In this document: positions 11,691 to 23,949 of the stretch, one piece after another | Numbering within the stretch: the stretch's first letter is position 1 | Layout of the letters: each line of letters begins with the position of its first letter | DNA from: Triplophysa rosa | Lineage: Eukaryota; Chordata; Actinopteri; Cypriniformes; Nemacheilidae | Length of the DNA: 64,000 nt | Assembly: GCF_024868665.1 (NCBI RefSeq) | Contig: NC_079893.1 | Coordinates: 8,499,382-8,563,381, forward strand | Reading direction: 5' to 3' | Translations under genes and position numbers: made by a program | The notes under the pieces: generated by a model | Told to the model about the DNA's origin: nothing | Seen by the model: the letters and a program-made list of their open reading frames with translations, nothing else | Databases searched by the model: none

Positions 11691-14112
11691 ACCCACTTTG
11701 AGCCATTCTGAAGTTCTTAAGTGTTTCATCCAGTAGTCCATGTAATATCCAACAAAAATAAGAAGCAATTTAATTTTCTAGGAAACGAAACCAAAAAGTG
11801 GTAATTTTTCAGCAATATCCACTGTTTTTAAAGTATGAGTAACCCCAAAACTGCAATCGGCTTATACTGACCAGACATCTGGTGATAACCCGTTGCACAA
11901 AGTAACAACTACTGCTCAGTCCAACACTCAATAATATCAACGCTCAGTTGCACAGCAGGACAGGTTCGCAGCCAGATTAAAATACAGATGTGGAGGGTGT
12001 CAGTTAACCTACCTAAATACAAAGGCTCTGTTATCTTGTCACATCAATAAACCACAAATTATTTTCTAAAAGTTAATAATGTTGTCAACAGCATTTTAAT
12101 GACATTGGGACCTATAATATTGATTTATGGAGATACACACTGTACAATAAACATATTGTCATTGAATAAAAATAACCAAAGTGCTAGTTAACTGGCCCAT
12201 GACCTGCTTCCATAATCACACCTACAAAAACACAACAGGGAATCTATCAGACATGTTTCTTTCAACATGACATACAATATCCACTGATTATTTGTAGTTT
12301 AAATCAGTCTCAGTGTTCCTGCTAAGACTTAAAAACAGAATTTAAATAATAACAGACGAAAAATATTTTTTTCTGATTTTCTCACAAGCTACTTTTTTGT
12401 CTTTAATATTTATAGAACAGTAAGGGGATCGAGAGGTGACCTGGGTCAAACTCGAAACCAGACATGCACAGACCGTTAGACATGTTACAGCTCCTGTTTT
12501 TAAGCAAGCGCGCTAAAATTCTTACGGGCCCGAACCTGCGTTTTGTGTTGCGATTCGTGTTTTTTGTTCCTTGACGTGAGTTGATTGTTCTGCTCTGCCT
12601 GGACTTTATGACAAAAGCATCAAACATCAGGGCTTTGTTAAAGGTAGCTTTCATGTACCAGAGAAATCAATGGCAAGGCAGATGAAGGAAAAATATATAT
12701 TATTTGGAAGGCCAATCTGAGAAACCTGTTGAAAATCTATTACACACTTTCTCTGATTTCAAAAGACAACGATTTTCTATATTGCAAATTCAAGCTGGCA
12801 TGAATAGAAGTTGTTCCACAAGCAGCCACTTCAGTTACAGTACAAGACTCTCTATAGGCTAAACCTAAAACTTTAAATACCTTAGAAACTAAAGACTGTA
12901 ATAGTTGCTATGATGGTAGAAATCCATATCTCCCTTACAAATGACTTGAATCCTAATACAGCAAATAATAATGAATAAATTAATAAGTGAGATTTTTAGT
13001 ATAAGTAGTCTTAGAGAAAAGTAAAGCTTCCTCAGCTTTTAAAAAGGATAGAAAATAAAAGGCTTTTCCTAGAAAACATCGTTTCATTTCTTCATCAAAA
13101 ACTTTCCACTGGGATTCTGCACCAGAAATTGTTTTGATGTCAAGCAAGAGAAAAAAGTAACACCGAAACCTTCTTAGGAAAGGACGTTTAAAAAGGCAAT
13201 CAAACACAACTGAACAAGAGAGCTGTCAGAAGTAGTTTCTGTCTTTGTCCTTCATTCGTCTTACAAAACTGCACGGGAAACCTGTAATTCTACAGCATCT
13301 AAATGTCTTTGCTGTATTATTTTAAAAAAGCATTCTCTTTGTACCTGGTCTCAGCTCTGCTGGAGATTCGCTGCATCTCTTTGTTGTTGTCATCAATAAT
13401 TGTGTGTTCGTTTTTTGTTTTTATTTAGATTTTTCGAACACATAATAGAAATATTGAACATCAAATGGCTTTTCAAGGCGAACAAAGTAATCCTAAGCCG
13501 GACATTAGTCGTGGAAGAGAAGCCGAGGCATGCTGCCTCACCACGGAGATCCAAAAGATACATCAAAGGGCCCAAGAAAAACACATCCGAGAAACAGAAC
13601 ATCTGAGGCCCCCAAATATCAGATAGAGACGCAACAAATGCAACACAAAACTACACCGAATGCCAGATGTACCTGGGACAGGAAGGTGGCCCACAATAAC
13701 AAAGCTGCTTTTAAGGCTGGTGAAAAGAAAAATAGTGGGAAGAAAAAACTTTGCTTGATAAACACCAAAGGACATCTTTTTGTGTGAGCTTCTAAGTCTA
13801 AAGTCAACCGAAATGAAGACGGGGAAAGGGAAATCAAAGCATATCTCACATAGTGTTTAATTACTTTCTCCTTAAGATACTTCAATTTAATCATGTCTTG
13901 CCCTCTTTGGCTATTACCATGGTTACTGTCAGGCAAAGTTAGAATGTGAGAAAACCAGACTCCTACAACATTACGGCAGATGAGCACACAGTCGGACAGA
14001 GAAAGAAACTATTTAAGTTTGATGACAAGTACACCCAAGACACTGAATACATTTGTAAAATAAGATTTTTTTATGATTACTGTCAATTCAAGAGAACATT
14101 GTATTCAATAAC

Positions 14113-14577
14113 TAGGGCTGCACGATATATCAAAAATAAACCACACACGATTTGCCGGTTGTCTGTGGGTTTTTTTTAGCAGTTTGTCAGTGAGGTACGG
14201 AATCTGAAAGCCAGAGGGCGATCTCGCGAAGAAACTCCAAATATATGCCACAGAAGAAGTACCATAACGCACTTAGTTCCATGAAATGCCTATGGGCATC
14301 TTTCTATCACTGTTTTTCAGGCCTCCTCGGGTATTTTTATGACAATAAAATATATTTATAATGATGATGTTTGACGGGTGTTGTTTTTTAAATGCACTTT
14401 AAGCAACTTAAACTCGCAATGCTTTCAAATCGAGCAGCTTTTTCTACTGATCACAGAGCTGTGCTTCAGACAAACATTGCATGAAACATAATCGCAGACG
14501 TTCCGATACCATAATCGCTCTAATCAGGACAATTTATGCAATATTTAGTGTTAATCGTGATTTATAGCGCAGCCCTA
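14113..14577. mobile_element. MITE with TAGGGCTGCACGAT termini
   Basis: The left end TAGGGCTGCACGATATAT is matched in inverted form by the right end, ATCGTGATTTATAGCGCAGCCCTA. The interior is non-coding. No flanking duplication is obvious, so the superfamily is not certain; TAGGG fits the YARNG start of hAT ends. Confidence 0.6.
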
Positions 14578-16371
14578 AAATCATTGTTAAATTTGGTACC
14601 TGGCCGAATTAAGGCACTTACAAGAAAATAATAAAGAATTTAAATATCTGATCAACAGTTTATGTTCTAATTACCAAATTGGACTCTACAAACTCGTTAA
14701 GTTAAAAGGTTATTTTTAGGGGCTGTTTATGCCTTAATTGGCATGGATTAGTAGTCCAGAAAGCTGTTTTTATATATTTTTATACAAATTGGGAATGCGA
14801 CTAATAAAGTTACACTTTCACTTTTTAAAACAATTTTAACACATTCTCACAGTAATTTGTAACTTTTTTGAGGTGGATAAATTGTATAAATTTAACTTAT
14901 TTGTACGTTTTTACGATTTGATTTAGCCCCAGTGATGGATGGGTTTAGGGGCGGGCCCCATTTTTCTAAAATCGTACATTTTTGTACAATGCATGTCATG
15001 AAAATTCATATGAATCAGCAACCTTGTAAAATAGTTATGAATTTCCCACAAGATCAGGCTGACACAAAAATGTGCTTGTCATCCCACCATTCAATGCACC
15101 CTGTCGTCACGGCAGCACAGTTATCAACAAGTAAATGAAAGAGTTATAGCAATGAAGAGTCATGGTCGAGTTACAGTAATGTAAACACCTCATACCTTTC
15201 TAAGGAAGCACGTGAATTTACAGCAGATGAATGCGGGAACAGTCAGTGTGTAATGACTGTGTATAATTGTGAGTGAATTTGGCACGCTCAGCGCGCTAGT
15301 GGCCTCGATGAGATAATTGCATCGGCGCATTAACTCCTCTTATACGATTGTAGAGCTAAATCTCAGGTTTTCACTCAATTCACTCTCGCTCCTTGACAAT
15401 AAAGATCTACAAGATCTGGTTGTTAACACCCTCGGCCTTGTATTCAAAGTCTTCCGTGGCCACCAATACGGCACAAAATCATCCGAACCTTTTCCAATTC
15501 TTAATTAGCATTTGAATGTATCGCCCAATCCTATTATCTTCCATTGCCGGTAGCATTCCGCTCTCATCTATCTAAAAGACACGTTCTTGGACTGTGTACA
15601 CGCAGTCTTCCAAGATCCTGCTAAGATGTTTCAAATTAACCAAAACGTTAACAAAGCACTGTCTGACAAGTCTATGAGACTATTTAAGCTTATGTAAATG
15701 ACACTTCGAGAAGGTTGGAGTTTAATTTGCTTTCAGAATACGCAGGTTAATTGCATTGGCAGCCTACATTTTGATATGTGTCTTTATCATTCCTTTAGTT
15801 AATTATTGGAAATACAAATGACTAAAGAACACTGCTAATGGCTAATGGTTCTCCAGATGGGTCAAGGCAGATGTTGAGTCAAGAAAGAAAAAGGGCACAA
15901 GGAATTAAAGTGAAAAGAGATGTTTAGAGACTAAAAGCAAGTTAGGAATAAAATAAATATAATTGAATTTAAATTCCAAATAAAGGACTGACGGACAGAA
16001 AGAAGACGTTTGTGTCATCCACGCGCTGTAATTCTGGCGGTTTTAATGCAGGCGTATAGCCCATCTCACTGTGTCACTCGCTTCATTTGGCTCATGATGT
16101 GGCCCATCGGCCTAGATCCAAGAGTGGGCATGTCTCTCTTTCTCTCCCGCCGTATTTCTCCTTTCCCAGCTCGTTTCGTGTCCATTCGGAGTTGCTATTA
16201 TCTCATCACTGCCCAGCTGTAGCCTCACAGTGGGAAATCATTGCAACAAACCAGCCCTCTCCTCCTTCTCTCTCCAACTCTCCTCTGTTCTCCTCAACCA
16301 GGGGTGGAGAAATAGGCTTACTGTTGACCCTACGGACAACAAGCAGTTCTTGATCACTGTACTCAGGTAAT

Positions 16372-16700
16372 TTAAAGGGACAGTTCATTCAAAAATGTTG
16401 TTGACAGTTCATTCAAAAATGTTGTCATCACTTACTCACCCTTAAGTTGTTCCAAACAGTGTAAATTTATTTAATTTGTTGCACACAACAGAAGATAGTT
16501 TGAAGCATATGAGAAACCAAACATTTCTGGGGCACTATCATGATAGTCAATGGTGCCCCAGAACTGTTTGGTTCCAAACATTCTTCCCAGTATATCTTTC
16601 TTTGTGTTCAGCAGAACAAAGAAATGTATACAGATTTGAAAAAACTTGAGGGTGAGTAAATGATGACATAATTTTCATTTTTGGGTGAACTATTCCTTTT
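16372..16700. mobile_element. TTAA MITE, GGGATAGTTCACCC family
   Basis: Starts TTAAAGGGACAGTTCATTC and ends TTTTGGGTGAACTATTCC; the arms carry the complementary GAACTGTTTGGTT and AACCAAACATT segments. A 23-bp segment at the left end (from CAGTTCATTC) is tandemly duplicated. The right TTAA is lost. Confidence 0.75.
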
Positions 16701-17767
16701 TGTATTATTGAGGAGGTCACCAAGTTTTCTGCTACCTGGAATCTCACACTGTATTCTATACCTACCTACACAGATGACATGTATTCATGTCATATGCATA
16801 AGTCAGGTTGAAAATGATCCATCTAAATCTATGCAAAGATGACAAAAGTGGCTTGTTACCATGGCCACCCAGTGGTAAAACAACGCTTGCAATTAACTGA
16901 GGTTTTCTGGTACTGTAGGTAGATCGCAATTGTAATTATGTGTGCCGTAATAGATTAAAGCCAGTGATTTATGGTATAAATTAAACGGTAATTAAAGTTG
17001 AGTTCATTTTCGTCTTTGTAATACGAGAGGAAGCATGTTAAATTGAAATTACATCGAAACAATAGATTTTAACCATTGTAACGTCCAAACCACACCCGCT
17101 GGATGCTCCATTGCCAGGCACTCCTGAGGCGGTCAATCAGTTCATCATCTGCGCCACGCTTTCTTCTTTAGTCACGTTAACCTTTTCTTAACCCCACCTG
17201 TTCAGCACTCTCGCAATTCAGCAAGACCCACTGAAGTGCCTTCATTCTTCTCCGCTACATGCTGAAGGCTATCTGGGGAAAATGTTCAACACAACTCTTT
17301 TTATATTCCTGTCCTCCTTCGACTATAATATATATTAATCATTTGATACTGCTGTTGCTGAGACTTGTGTTGTAATCGGACTGCCCTTTTCCACTGACGG
17401 AGTTAATTAAGTGTAAAATGGATGGAGGTGGGAGGGAAGGGGGGTGGAGGGGTGATGAAAAGGAAAGCTTGGCAAGGACCCCGACACGCCAACACTGAGC
17501 CTAGCGAGGGGATCGGGACACCGATGGGGCCTTCATCTGCCAGTCAAACTCGGACCAGCGCAGCAAAGCTAAGAGAAGATGGATTACGGCCATTTGTGAT
17601 GCTATTAGTGCTATTGAGTGGCTGCAGCTTTTAGTGTCTGGTCCAGGATCAGCGTGTGTACAGAGTGCTGACACTGAAGACCAAAGCAAACGGTATGTGT
17701 TGTTTGTTTGCAAATAAGTATATTTTACGATTCAAAGCAACTTGTCAAGATACCTATTTTTAGTCTG

Positions 17768-17838
17768 TGGTCCCTAGAAATCAAACCCATGACCTTGGCA
17801 TTGCGAAAACCCATGCTCTACCCAAAGAATCACACGGA
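17768..17838 (-). repeat. SINE tRNA-head fragment
   Basis: Minus-strand reading gives GGGTAGAGCATGG, then GGTCATGGGTTTGATTTC, the same head as the SINE at 6285-6440 but diverged and without a clear tail. Confidence 0.5.
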
Positions 17839-18420
17839 CCCTTATGGCTGGAGTTTGGGAGAGAAATTAAAGAGTTGATTCATTGCAATATTAAGATTAT
17901 ATAAATGAAAACATCATTGGAAAGCAGTGCAAGTATTTTTTTGGAATTGATTTTGTGAGTTTTGAACTTAATAAGGGCACAAAATACATATTAATTTTAA
18001 ATGCTACAGGGGATTCAATTAATTTCCAATGGACTTAATTAATTTACAGCTGAAAGTGCATGACTCCAGCCATACTAAGGTCATGCACTTCCACGCTGAT
18101 AAAGCGTAATGTCTGAATGTAGGGTGAGTCACTTTGGATAAAAGCATAATTTAAATCATGTTAAAGCTGAGGAAGTGCAGCTTCATATCAAATAATGATC
18201 AAATATTAACTGTTGCTCTGAATACAACTGTTCTCTACTGCCAATTGTCACAGTAGAGTTTGACATCAGTTACTTAATTTGTAGTTTTTGAGTTCCTTGA
18301 GAGGGTTTTCTTCAAAAAACAAAATCTTGTTGTTCGTTCTCTCCTTTGCTTACTCCAGCTTTAATCCTCCTAGTAGCATGGCCTTGTAAACTAAAGGTAC
18401 TGTTTAGCGTGTTGACAAAA

Positions 18421-18682
18421 TGTTTATATCCTCTCCTACTTGTAAGTCGCTTTGGATAAAAGCGTCTGCCAAATGAATAAATGTAAATGTAATGTTGAGT
18501 GCTTTCAATGTAAAACTGTGTTAAAAACATTCCTAAGACTTTTAAAGGGATAGTTTACCCAAAAACGAAAACTCTGTCCTCATTTACTCATCCTCTAGTC
18601 ATTTCAAACCAGTATGACTTTATTTCTTGTGCAGAACACATGAAGAATGTTGGTAACCAAACAACGCAGTACCATTAATTTC
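18421..18682. repeat. 262-bp composite, near-identical to 35632-35893
   Basis: It consists of the L2-type tail (GCTTTGGATAAAAGCG then AAATGTAAATGTAATG), a 46-bp linker and the left arm of a TTAA MITE. Base-by-base comparison with 35632-35893 shows three mismatches within the first 16 bases and one in the remaining roughly 245, far closer than other repeat pairs in this window. Confidence 0.9.
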
Positions 18683-18850
18683 ACAAAACCAATGCAAGTC
18701 AATGGGTACTGCGGTTGTTCGGTTACAAACTTTCTTCAAAATATCTTCTTTTGTGTTCTGTAGAAGAAAGAAAGTCATACAGGTTTGAAATGACGCGAGG
18801 GTGAGTAAATGAGGACAGAATTTTCATTTTTGGATGAACTATCCCTTTAA
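18542..18850. mobile_element. complete TTAA MITE, GGGATAGTT family
   Basis: Bounded by TTAAAGGGATAGTTTACCC on the left and GGATGAACTATCCCTTTAA on the right, so both TTAA edges and both inverted termini survive. Its two arms are complementary over most of its length, giving a hairpin. It has no coding capacity. Confidence 0.85.
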
Positions 18851-20057
18851 GGCACAGCTAATACAGATATCTGACAGATACTGATTACCATAGCATCTGC
18901 AGAAGTTAGAACAGAACTAGATTTTAGTTCAAGAACAGAATAATATTAATCGAATGTTAGAAATATTTGCACATTTTGCACTTTGTCATTTTTGCCCGGG
19001 GCCCTGCAGTATCTGAACCTGCTGCTAGGACATTGGTAAAAAAGCTGGTGAAGTGTGGTCAGATGTTCTGCTATAATGAAATAATCCATTTCTCACTTAA
19101 AAATAACGTTTCCTTAATTTCGTTTCCTTAAGTTAAAAAAATTAAGGAAAATATTGCTATAAAATATGAAATCTTACTAATAATGAGATTTTCTTTGTCT
19201 TAGGTATAATCAATGTAAATAAAAGCAATAGTGAAGGTTTTACTCACTCTTAAATGAGCCATTAATGTGTTCATTTCCTGCTTGTGTTTAAAATCTAACA
19301 TCAAAGTTTGTGGTCCGAACCCAAGTATTTTTCTGTCCCTTTAAAGGAACTCAACAGAGGTGGTAAAGGATTGGCAGTAAATTGAAATGACACTCCAAGA
19401 GATTAAGAAAGGCATTTCATCAGCCTAGAAATTCATAGGACATACACGCCTCCAGATAAGAGGCGAACCAGAGATGCCAGTTTAATTAAACCACCACTGA
19501 ACATGCCCTGTTAAGGGCAAAGAACTGTTTGCCTCATCACCACTGTTTTAATGACTCCTCTATCTCCAAATCTATTCTCAGCCTGTTGTTTAATGAAAAG
19601 TGTCACTTGTTACACACTGCTAACAGTGTTCATGTTACATATATTAAATGTTATCATGACTCATTATAATACTAACAAGAAGTACAATTGCAACTGGCAA
19701 ACAGCCTATGAAGAATTTACATCTTAAGTACATGTTATTCATTAGAAGTACTTACTTATTTAATTACACAGCACGAACACTAAAGTGTGACCGTGTCGCT
19801 CTACAGAGGTATCGTTCTTTTAACAAGCTCTTGATGGATTCATTGCAAATTACAAGTGTTGATACAATAGATGCCATGTTCATAAATATCCTGCTAGTAT
19901 TATTTCAAAATTATTTAGAAAAATAGGCATTGGTACTCCCTGTTGTTCTGCAAATGTGCTCTTATTACAACACAGACAGCATATGTCAATCTTTACTCAC
20001 TTTATAAACAACAGAATCATTTTTTTAATTCTTGACAGATTTTAAAGACTGAACAAC

Positions 20058-20281
20058 ATGTGGTCCAGCCACTTTAATAAATACTTTTTCAACCGCCCTG
20101 GTGAGTTCATAGCTACTAGATCAGACTACAGATAGCTAGACCAGAAAGTGTCTCCACATTTTCAATTGTCCTGATAATTCGGCGTGTTTGGTTATAATAC
20201 AGTTTACCATAATGTGTTATGTCTACATTGTGTTTTTCCCACAGAAAACCGTCCGACAGGCAAGTATACATTAGTATTTTG
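20058..20281 (+). other. candidate two-exon small ORF (27 aa), unrecognised
   Basis: ATG at 20058 opens 14 codons (MWSSHFNKYFFNRP) to 20100, directly followed by a GTGAGT donor. A pyrimidine-rich acceptor (TTTTTCCCACAG) at 20244 would rejoin the frame at 20245 and run ENRPTGKYTLVFW to a TAA at 20282-20284. A GC donor (ACAG then GCAAGT) is an alternative end at 20259. The predicted intron is 144 bp. I recognise no family. It lies antisense within sgcz intron 1 and may be chance. Confidence 0.15.
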
Positions 20282-21040
20282 GTAAAGAAGCAATTCTATT
20301 GACAACGCACTTCAATCCAATAAAAACATGCCTGAGCACGTTTGATTTTTTGCTGGCAGATGTGTTGAGTTGATGTGTTCGCTTGATATTCGCGTGCGCA
20401 TCCCGATAGCACTAGAGAAATACCAACACACCAAGATCACCAACAAACCCGGTCATACAAATCTCCCATAGCTGTTCAACAGCACTTTGAATTCTGGAGC
20501 TGTCCACTGCCAGAGGTGCTGAAACAAAACCCGTCGTTTGGGAATTCCTGAGCAGGACTTCAGTTGTCTCTTATCTCATCATCGCACGGACATAAACATT
20601 AATAAATAATAGAAGAATGCATACGAGTAAAAAAAGTTGCTTGAATCAGTTCAGACATCAGTCATTAAACCAACAGCACATACGATTAAATAAAGATGCA
20701 CGTATATGCAAGGATGCTTGGAGAGGCGATAGAGGGAGGGGTTTGACGGGGAAAGACTTGTTTCTGTGCAGAAATGCATAATGTGTGTAAGGCTGACTAA
20801 CTGCAATTGAAAATTTCGAAGTGTTGTGAATTGACATGAGATGATCAACTCGTTCTCTGAAAATCCACCGACAGCGGCAGGTATGCCTTAAATGGCCGAT
20901 GGCGGCAACTTGAAGGTGGGTTATTGAAATGCACCCCACCACCACACTGTATAACAAGCATCGAGCCTCGAACACACACACTACCACACGGGCAAGCTGC
21001 AAACACGGCGTCCTAAAAACGGCACCACTCAGCAACTCAC

Positions 21041-21079
21041 CTTCAGCGCCTCGATGTCCAGCGATGCCGATCGGTCCAT
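21041..21079 (-). CDS. sgcz: zeta-sarcoglycan, first coding exon (13 codons)
   Basis: On the minus strand ATG at 21079 encodes MDRSASLDIEALK, then a consensus GTGAGT donor at 21040. From memory, the longer isoform of mammalian SGCZ starts MDRSTNLDIEELK, also 13 residues, before the membrane-anchored body, so 10 of 13 residues match and the intron position agrees. Zeta-sarcoglycan is a single-pass type II membrane glycoprotein of the dystrophin-associated sarcoglycan complex at muscle and other cell membranes. This exon supplies only the cytoplasmic N-terminal tip. I chose this ATG by homology; an in-frame ATG at 21229 would add 50 residues because no stop intervenes. Neighbour evidence is strong: tusc3 lies divergently 2.9 kb away, as in human. 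Confidence 0.85.
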
Positions 21080-21906
21080 ATGGAAAGATAAAGTCTGAAA
21101 CAAAAGTTGAATTTCTAGCCTTGTAGTTCCCGAGCGCGAGCCTGCCCAGATCTCCGAGCCGCGGCGAATTTCCTCAGTCTCATGCCCGCTGATCACGACT
21201 CCCGGTATAACACACAGCGACAATCTCAACTATTCTGTATTAAATAACTATTCGCTCAGAGTGTCTCAACACGAGATTAACAGAGTTCCAAGTAGCTGTC
21301 CCTGTTCTTCTCCAAATACAAAAGTGTTTCCATCAATATGAGATCATGTTGTCATTAAGATCACTGAGCACGCTACCAACACATCACTGACAGCAAAACT
21401 GGTAGATCAGTCCATTGAAATCAACCCTTTTGCGGCAAATTTGAAGAAATTCTGTGCGGCTCGAGCAGGCTGATGAGAAGGAGGCTGTCAGCCCAGCTCC
21501 GTTATCCGGTTGATTGATTGGTTGATTGATTGATGGAGATGCCAGGGACGGTGCGCACTATACTGCCCTACTTGGTGATCTCCACAAAACCTCGTATCCA
21601 AACGCGCGTTGCGTCTCCAGCCGAATCCCGGTCCTCTGAATACGGGCTCTGTGTCTGGGAGAGGGAGTCTGAGGAGGGAGGGATGGGGTGCGGGAGAAGG
21701 AAGGGGGGAGATCTTTCTCGAGTGTAGAGTGAATTGTGGGGGTGAATTTTTCTCTCTTTCGCGGTGACAATCCAGTTTTTACGCTACTTCACAACCCGGT
21801 GACTGTACGGTCCCCTTATAGTCGCTAGCCAGTTCTTTTTATTACTCAAAACTGTCCAGCCATAGTTATTCCCCTGGGTCCTAGAGCCACGAGGGGTGAT
21901 GGGTGT

Positions 21907-21929
21907 ATAGAGAGAGAGAGAGAGAGAGA
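21907..21929. repeat. (GA)n microsatellite
   Basis: AGAG repeats of about 23 bp in the sgcz upstream region. Confidence 0.9.
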
Positions 21930-22236
21930 CTCGCCCGTTTGCTGAGAGATGCGCAATGCTATTTAAGTTTTCATTCGCATGCGTGCGTGTTGTGCATTCT
22001 ATTGACCTGTCCTGTTAAACAATTTCTAAAGTGCATTTCGATGCAGATAACCACATTCAAAATGAGTAACAAGAAAAATGTATGTGATTTTGCTAAATGA
22101 ACCTACACAGCTGAAATGCAGGGCATGCACTGGGATCTTTTTTTCATTGTGCCCCCCGCAATTAATCATTCCTTGGCATGGATTTTACGTGCGCACCTGA
22201 CCTCAGCTGGGTATATTGTGCGCTCTCCAGCACCGG

Positions 22237-22244
22237 TGACGTCA
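22237..22244. promoter_or_regulatory. palindromic cAMP response element
   Basis: Exact TGACGTCA, the full CREB/ATF site, embedded in a GC-rich segment 1.16 kb upstream of the sgcz start codon and 1.7 kb upstream of tusc3. Function is inferred from the motif alone. Confidence 0.45.
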
Positions 22245-23494
22245 ACTCCCAGTGTCGGGACTCAAATTAACAGCCCACAGTAAAATGAGCTGAAGCGACA
22301 GCGCGACAGGTTTCAAGTGGGACACCTCAGATGAGATGGTGCGTGTTCGCGCTTTCGTTCACGTGTGTGCGTGCGTGTGTGAGAAGGGTACCAGCGCAGA
22401 CGAAAACACACCTATTTACATACAGTCTATGCAGGTTGACAGAGACACGCGCACAATGTGTAGGTTTAAATATTGTGTCCTAGATAAGTGGATATCATAC
22501 ATCATCCTGTGACTTGCAAATGTTGGCCTGTAATTCCTGGATGAGTTCAACTTTAAATTTTGTCTCATTCATGTGTGCCACGTGTACTGTATGTGTACAT
22601 ATATCTGACATGGCTTACTGTACATCAGCATCAATCTATTTACTTCACATTGTCTAGAAATCATCACTTATACATGTAAGATCACATAATCTGCTGCCAC
22701 TGGATTTTGTTTAATAACAATAGAGTTTGGCCCCCAAAGCTAAACACAATCGATTCCAACATTTAAAAAAGGAGCTACAATGATGTGACTTAGTCTGACA
22801 TTTGCCACATGCATTTATGCAGTGAATGACATCTGTGTTTACCCCTGTCTGACCCTATATTCATCCTGCAAGGAGCTGCATGCTGACCAAATGTAGGACA
22901 TCATTTCTATGGAGGTATGAGTGAGTCAGGTCCTTAGGGGGACATAGAACCGATCAGCCATGCAGATGCGTGAGCTAATAAAAAATGATGAAAGAACAAC
23001 TTAATATGGCTGATAGGAACAATAAGGACATATTGTTCTTGTAATATCATATTCTTTCAGATGTTTTACAATACAGGAGAGATCATTTAACAACTCTACA
23101 TAGTCCTTACATGCACATAATCAGAGCATGTAACCTCTCTATAAATGTCATAACATTTCATATTTGGGCAGTTTGAGTTAAAAGGATATTTTTGTACAAT
23201 CAAATGCAGCAGACTGTAAATATCAGCGATCCTCCTTTTAAGTTGAAGATGTGTTACTAGAAAGGGAAGAAAAACATGAAACTATGATTATACATTAAGC
23301 TGCAGAGTCTTTAAGTGTGCTATCACCAATTTCAGGAGACGTTTTATTTTGTTACATCTCATACTACACAGAGATAAATGAAAATAAAGCAAATGATACA
23401 CCACTGTGCAGAGATCAAGAGATTTGTACAGGCTTAACTGTAAGTAATGAATATGAACACCTTTACAACAATTTTGAATTAGGTTTTAGTGAAA

Positions 23495-23530
23495 TAATAA
23501 TAATAATAATAATAATTATTATTATTATTA
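23495..23530. repeat. (AAT)n/(ATT)n palindromic microsatellite
   Basis: AAT units switch to ATT units midway, making a perfect self-complementary repeat that encodes Ile and Asn/Tyr runs in chance ORFs. Confidence 0.9.
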
Positions 23531-23855
23531 AGAACATTATATAACTGTTTCTCGTTTTTGCAAGTCATGCATTCTCCATCTCCAATATAATTCTGTATTA
23601 GCAAAGACTTTTCGGGTTTGCCCCCCATTGGCAGAAACTGGAGGTACAGCAGTCCTACATACAGTAGGCTATAAAAGAGCATCCTACCCTCTGATTGCCA
23701 AATCTTTAACAAAATCGTGTATTTCTACAATGTTTTAAAAGTTTACAATTATGAATTTCGTTGGTTTTATGGTTATTCTTCAAGCATTTTTTTTTTTACA
23801 AATCCTTGGCTGGTATTTCCTAATTATTTCAGGTATTTAACCGCAAACAATAAAA

Positions 23856-23874
23856 ACTACAAGTCCCATAACGC
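23856..23874 (+). promoter_or_regulatory. tusc3: ZNF143/THAP11-type promoter motif
   Basis: ACTACAAGTCCCATAACGC matches the well-known ACTACAAYTCCCARMATGC promoter element closely. It lies about 100 bp upstream of the tusc3 ATG, the usual distance for this motif in housekeeping promoters. Confidence 0.7.
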
Positions 23875-23889
23875 GAGTGTGTCAATTCT

Positions 23890-23913
23890 GATTGGAGGCG
23901 AGAGTAACCAATC
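23890..23913. promoter_or_regulatory. tusc3: pair of CCAAT boxes (NF-Y sites)
   Basis: GATTGG (reverse CCAAT) at 23890-23895 and ACCAATCA at 23907-23914 lie in opposite orientation 43-66 bp upstream of the start codon, followed by a GC-rich GCGGCCGC. No TATA box is seen. This is a typical TATA-less, CpG-type promoter. Confidence 0.6.
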
Positions 23914-23932
23914 AAATTCCGCGGCCGCACTG

Positions 23933-23941
23933 ATGCGATAA
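23933..23941 (+). promoter_or_regulatory. tusc3: minimal upstream ORF (ATG CGA TAA)
   Basis: A two-codon ORF ends 14 bases before the tusc3 start codon. It matters only if transcription starts upstream of it, which the promoter motifs at 23856-23914 make possible but do not prove. Confidence 0.35.
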
Positions 23942-23949
23942 GAGCATCT

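Larger units (their letters stand above)
1..21040 (-). other. sgcz: sgcz first intron, 3' part outside the window
   Basis: This is everything downstream of the sgcz exon 1 donor on the minus strand. I looked for sgcz exon 2, which in the family encodes the conserved YGWRKRCLYFF segment next to the single membrane helix, and did not see it, so the next exon should lie left of the window. The intron holds SINE fragments, TTAA MITEs, a 2.5-kb LTR element and an AGGGCTG-type MITE, listed separately. The stretches 1-4180, 5050-6280, 6450-8310, 8580-9090, 11700-14110, 14580-16370, 16700-17760 and 18850-20900 contain only AT-rich sequence, short simple repeats and chance ORFs that I could not relate to any gene, apart from the weak candidate at 20058-20281. 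Confidence 0.75.
21080..23855. other. divergent intergenic region between sgcz and tusc3
   Basis: About 2.9 kb separates the two start codons. 21080-22420 is richer in CpG and GC than its surroundings and should contain the sgcz 5' leader and promoter on the minus strand. It has a (GA)n run at 21907-21929 and a palindromic CRE at 22237-22244. 22430-23850 is AT-rich with no recognisable gene; a trinucleotide repeat sits at 23495-23530 just before the tusc3 promoter. Confidence 0.7.

Noticed and set aside
1..21040. Intronic miR-383, known from the mammalian SGCZ gene
   Set aside because: I looked for the mature sequence in both orientations and did not find it; it may lie in another sgcz intron outside this window.
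22228..22246. RE1/NRSF site around CAGCACCGGTGAC
   Set aside because: Only the left half-site (CAGCACC) fits; the right half diverges and the CRE reading TGACGTCA explains the bases better.
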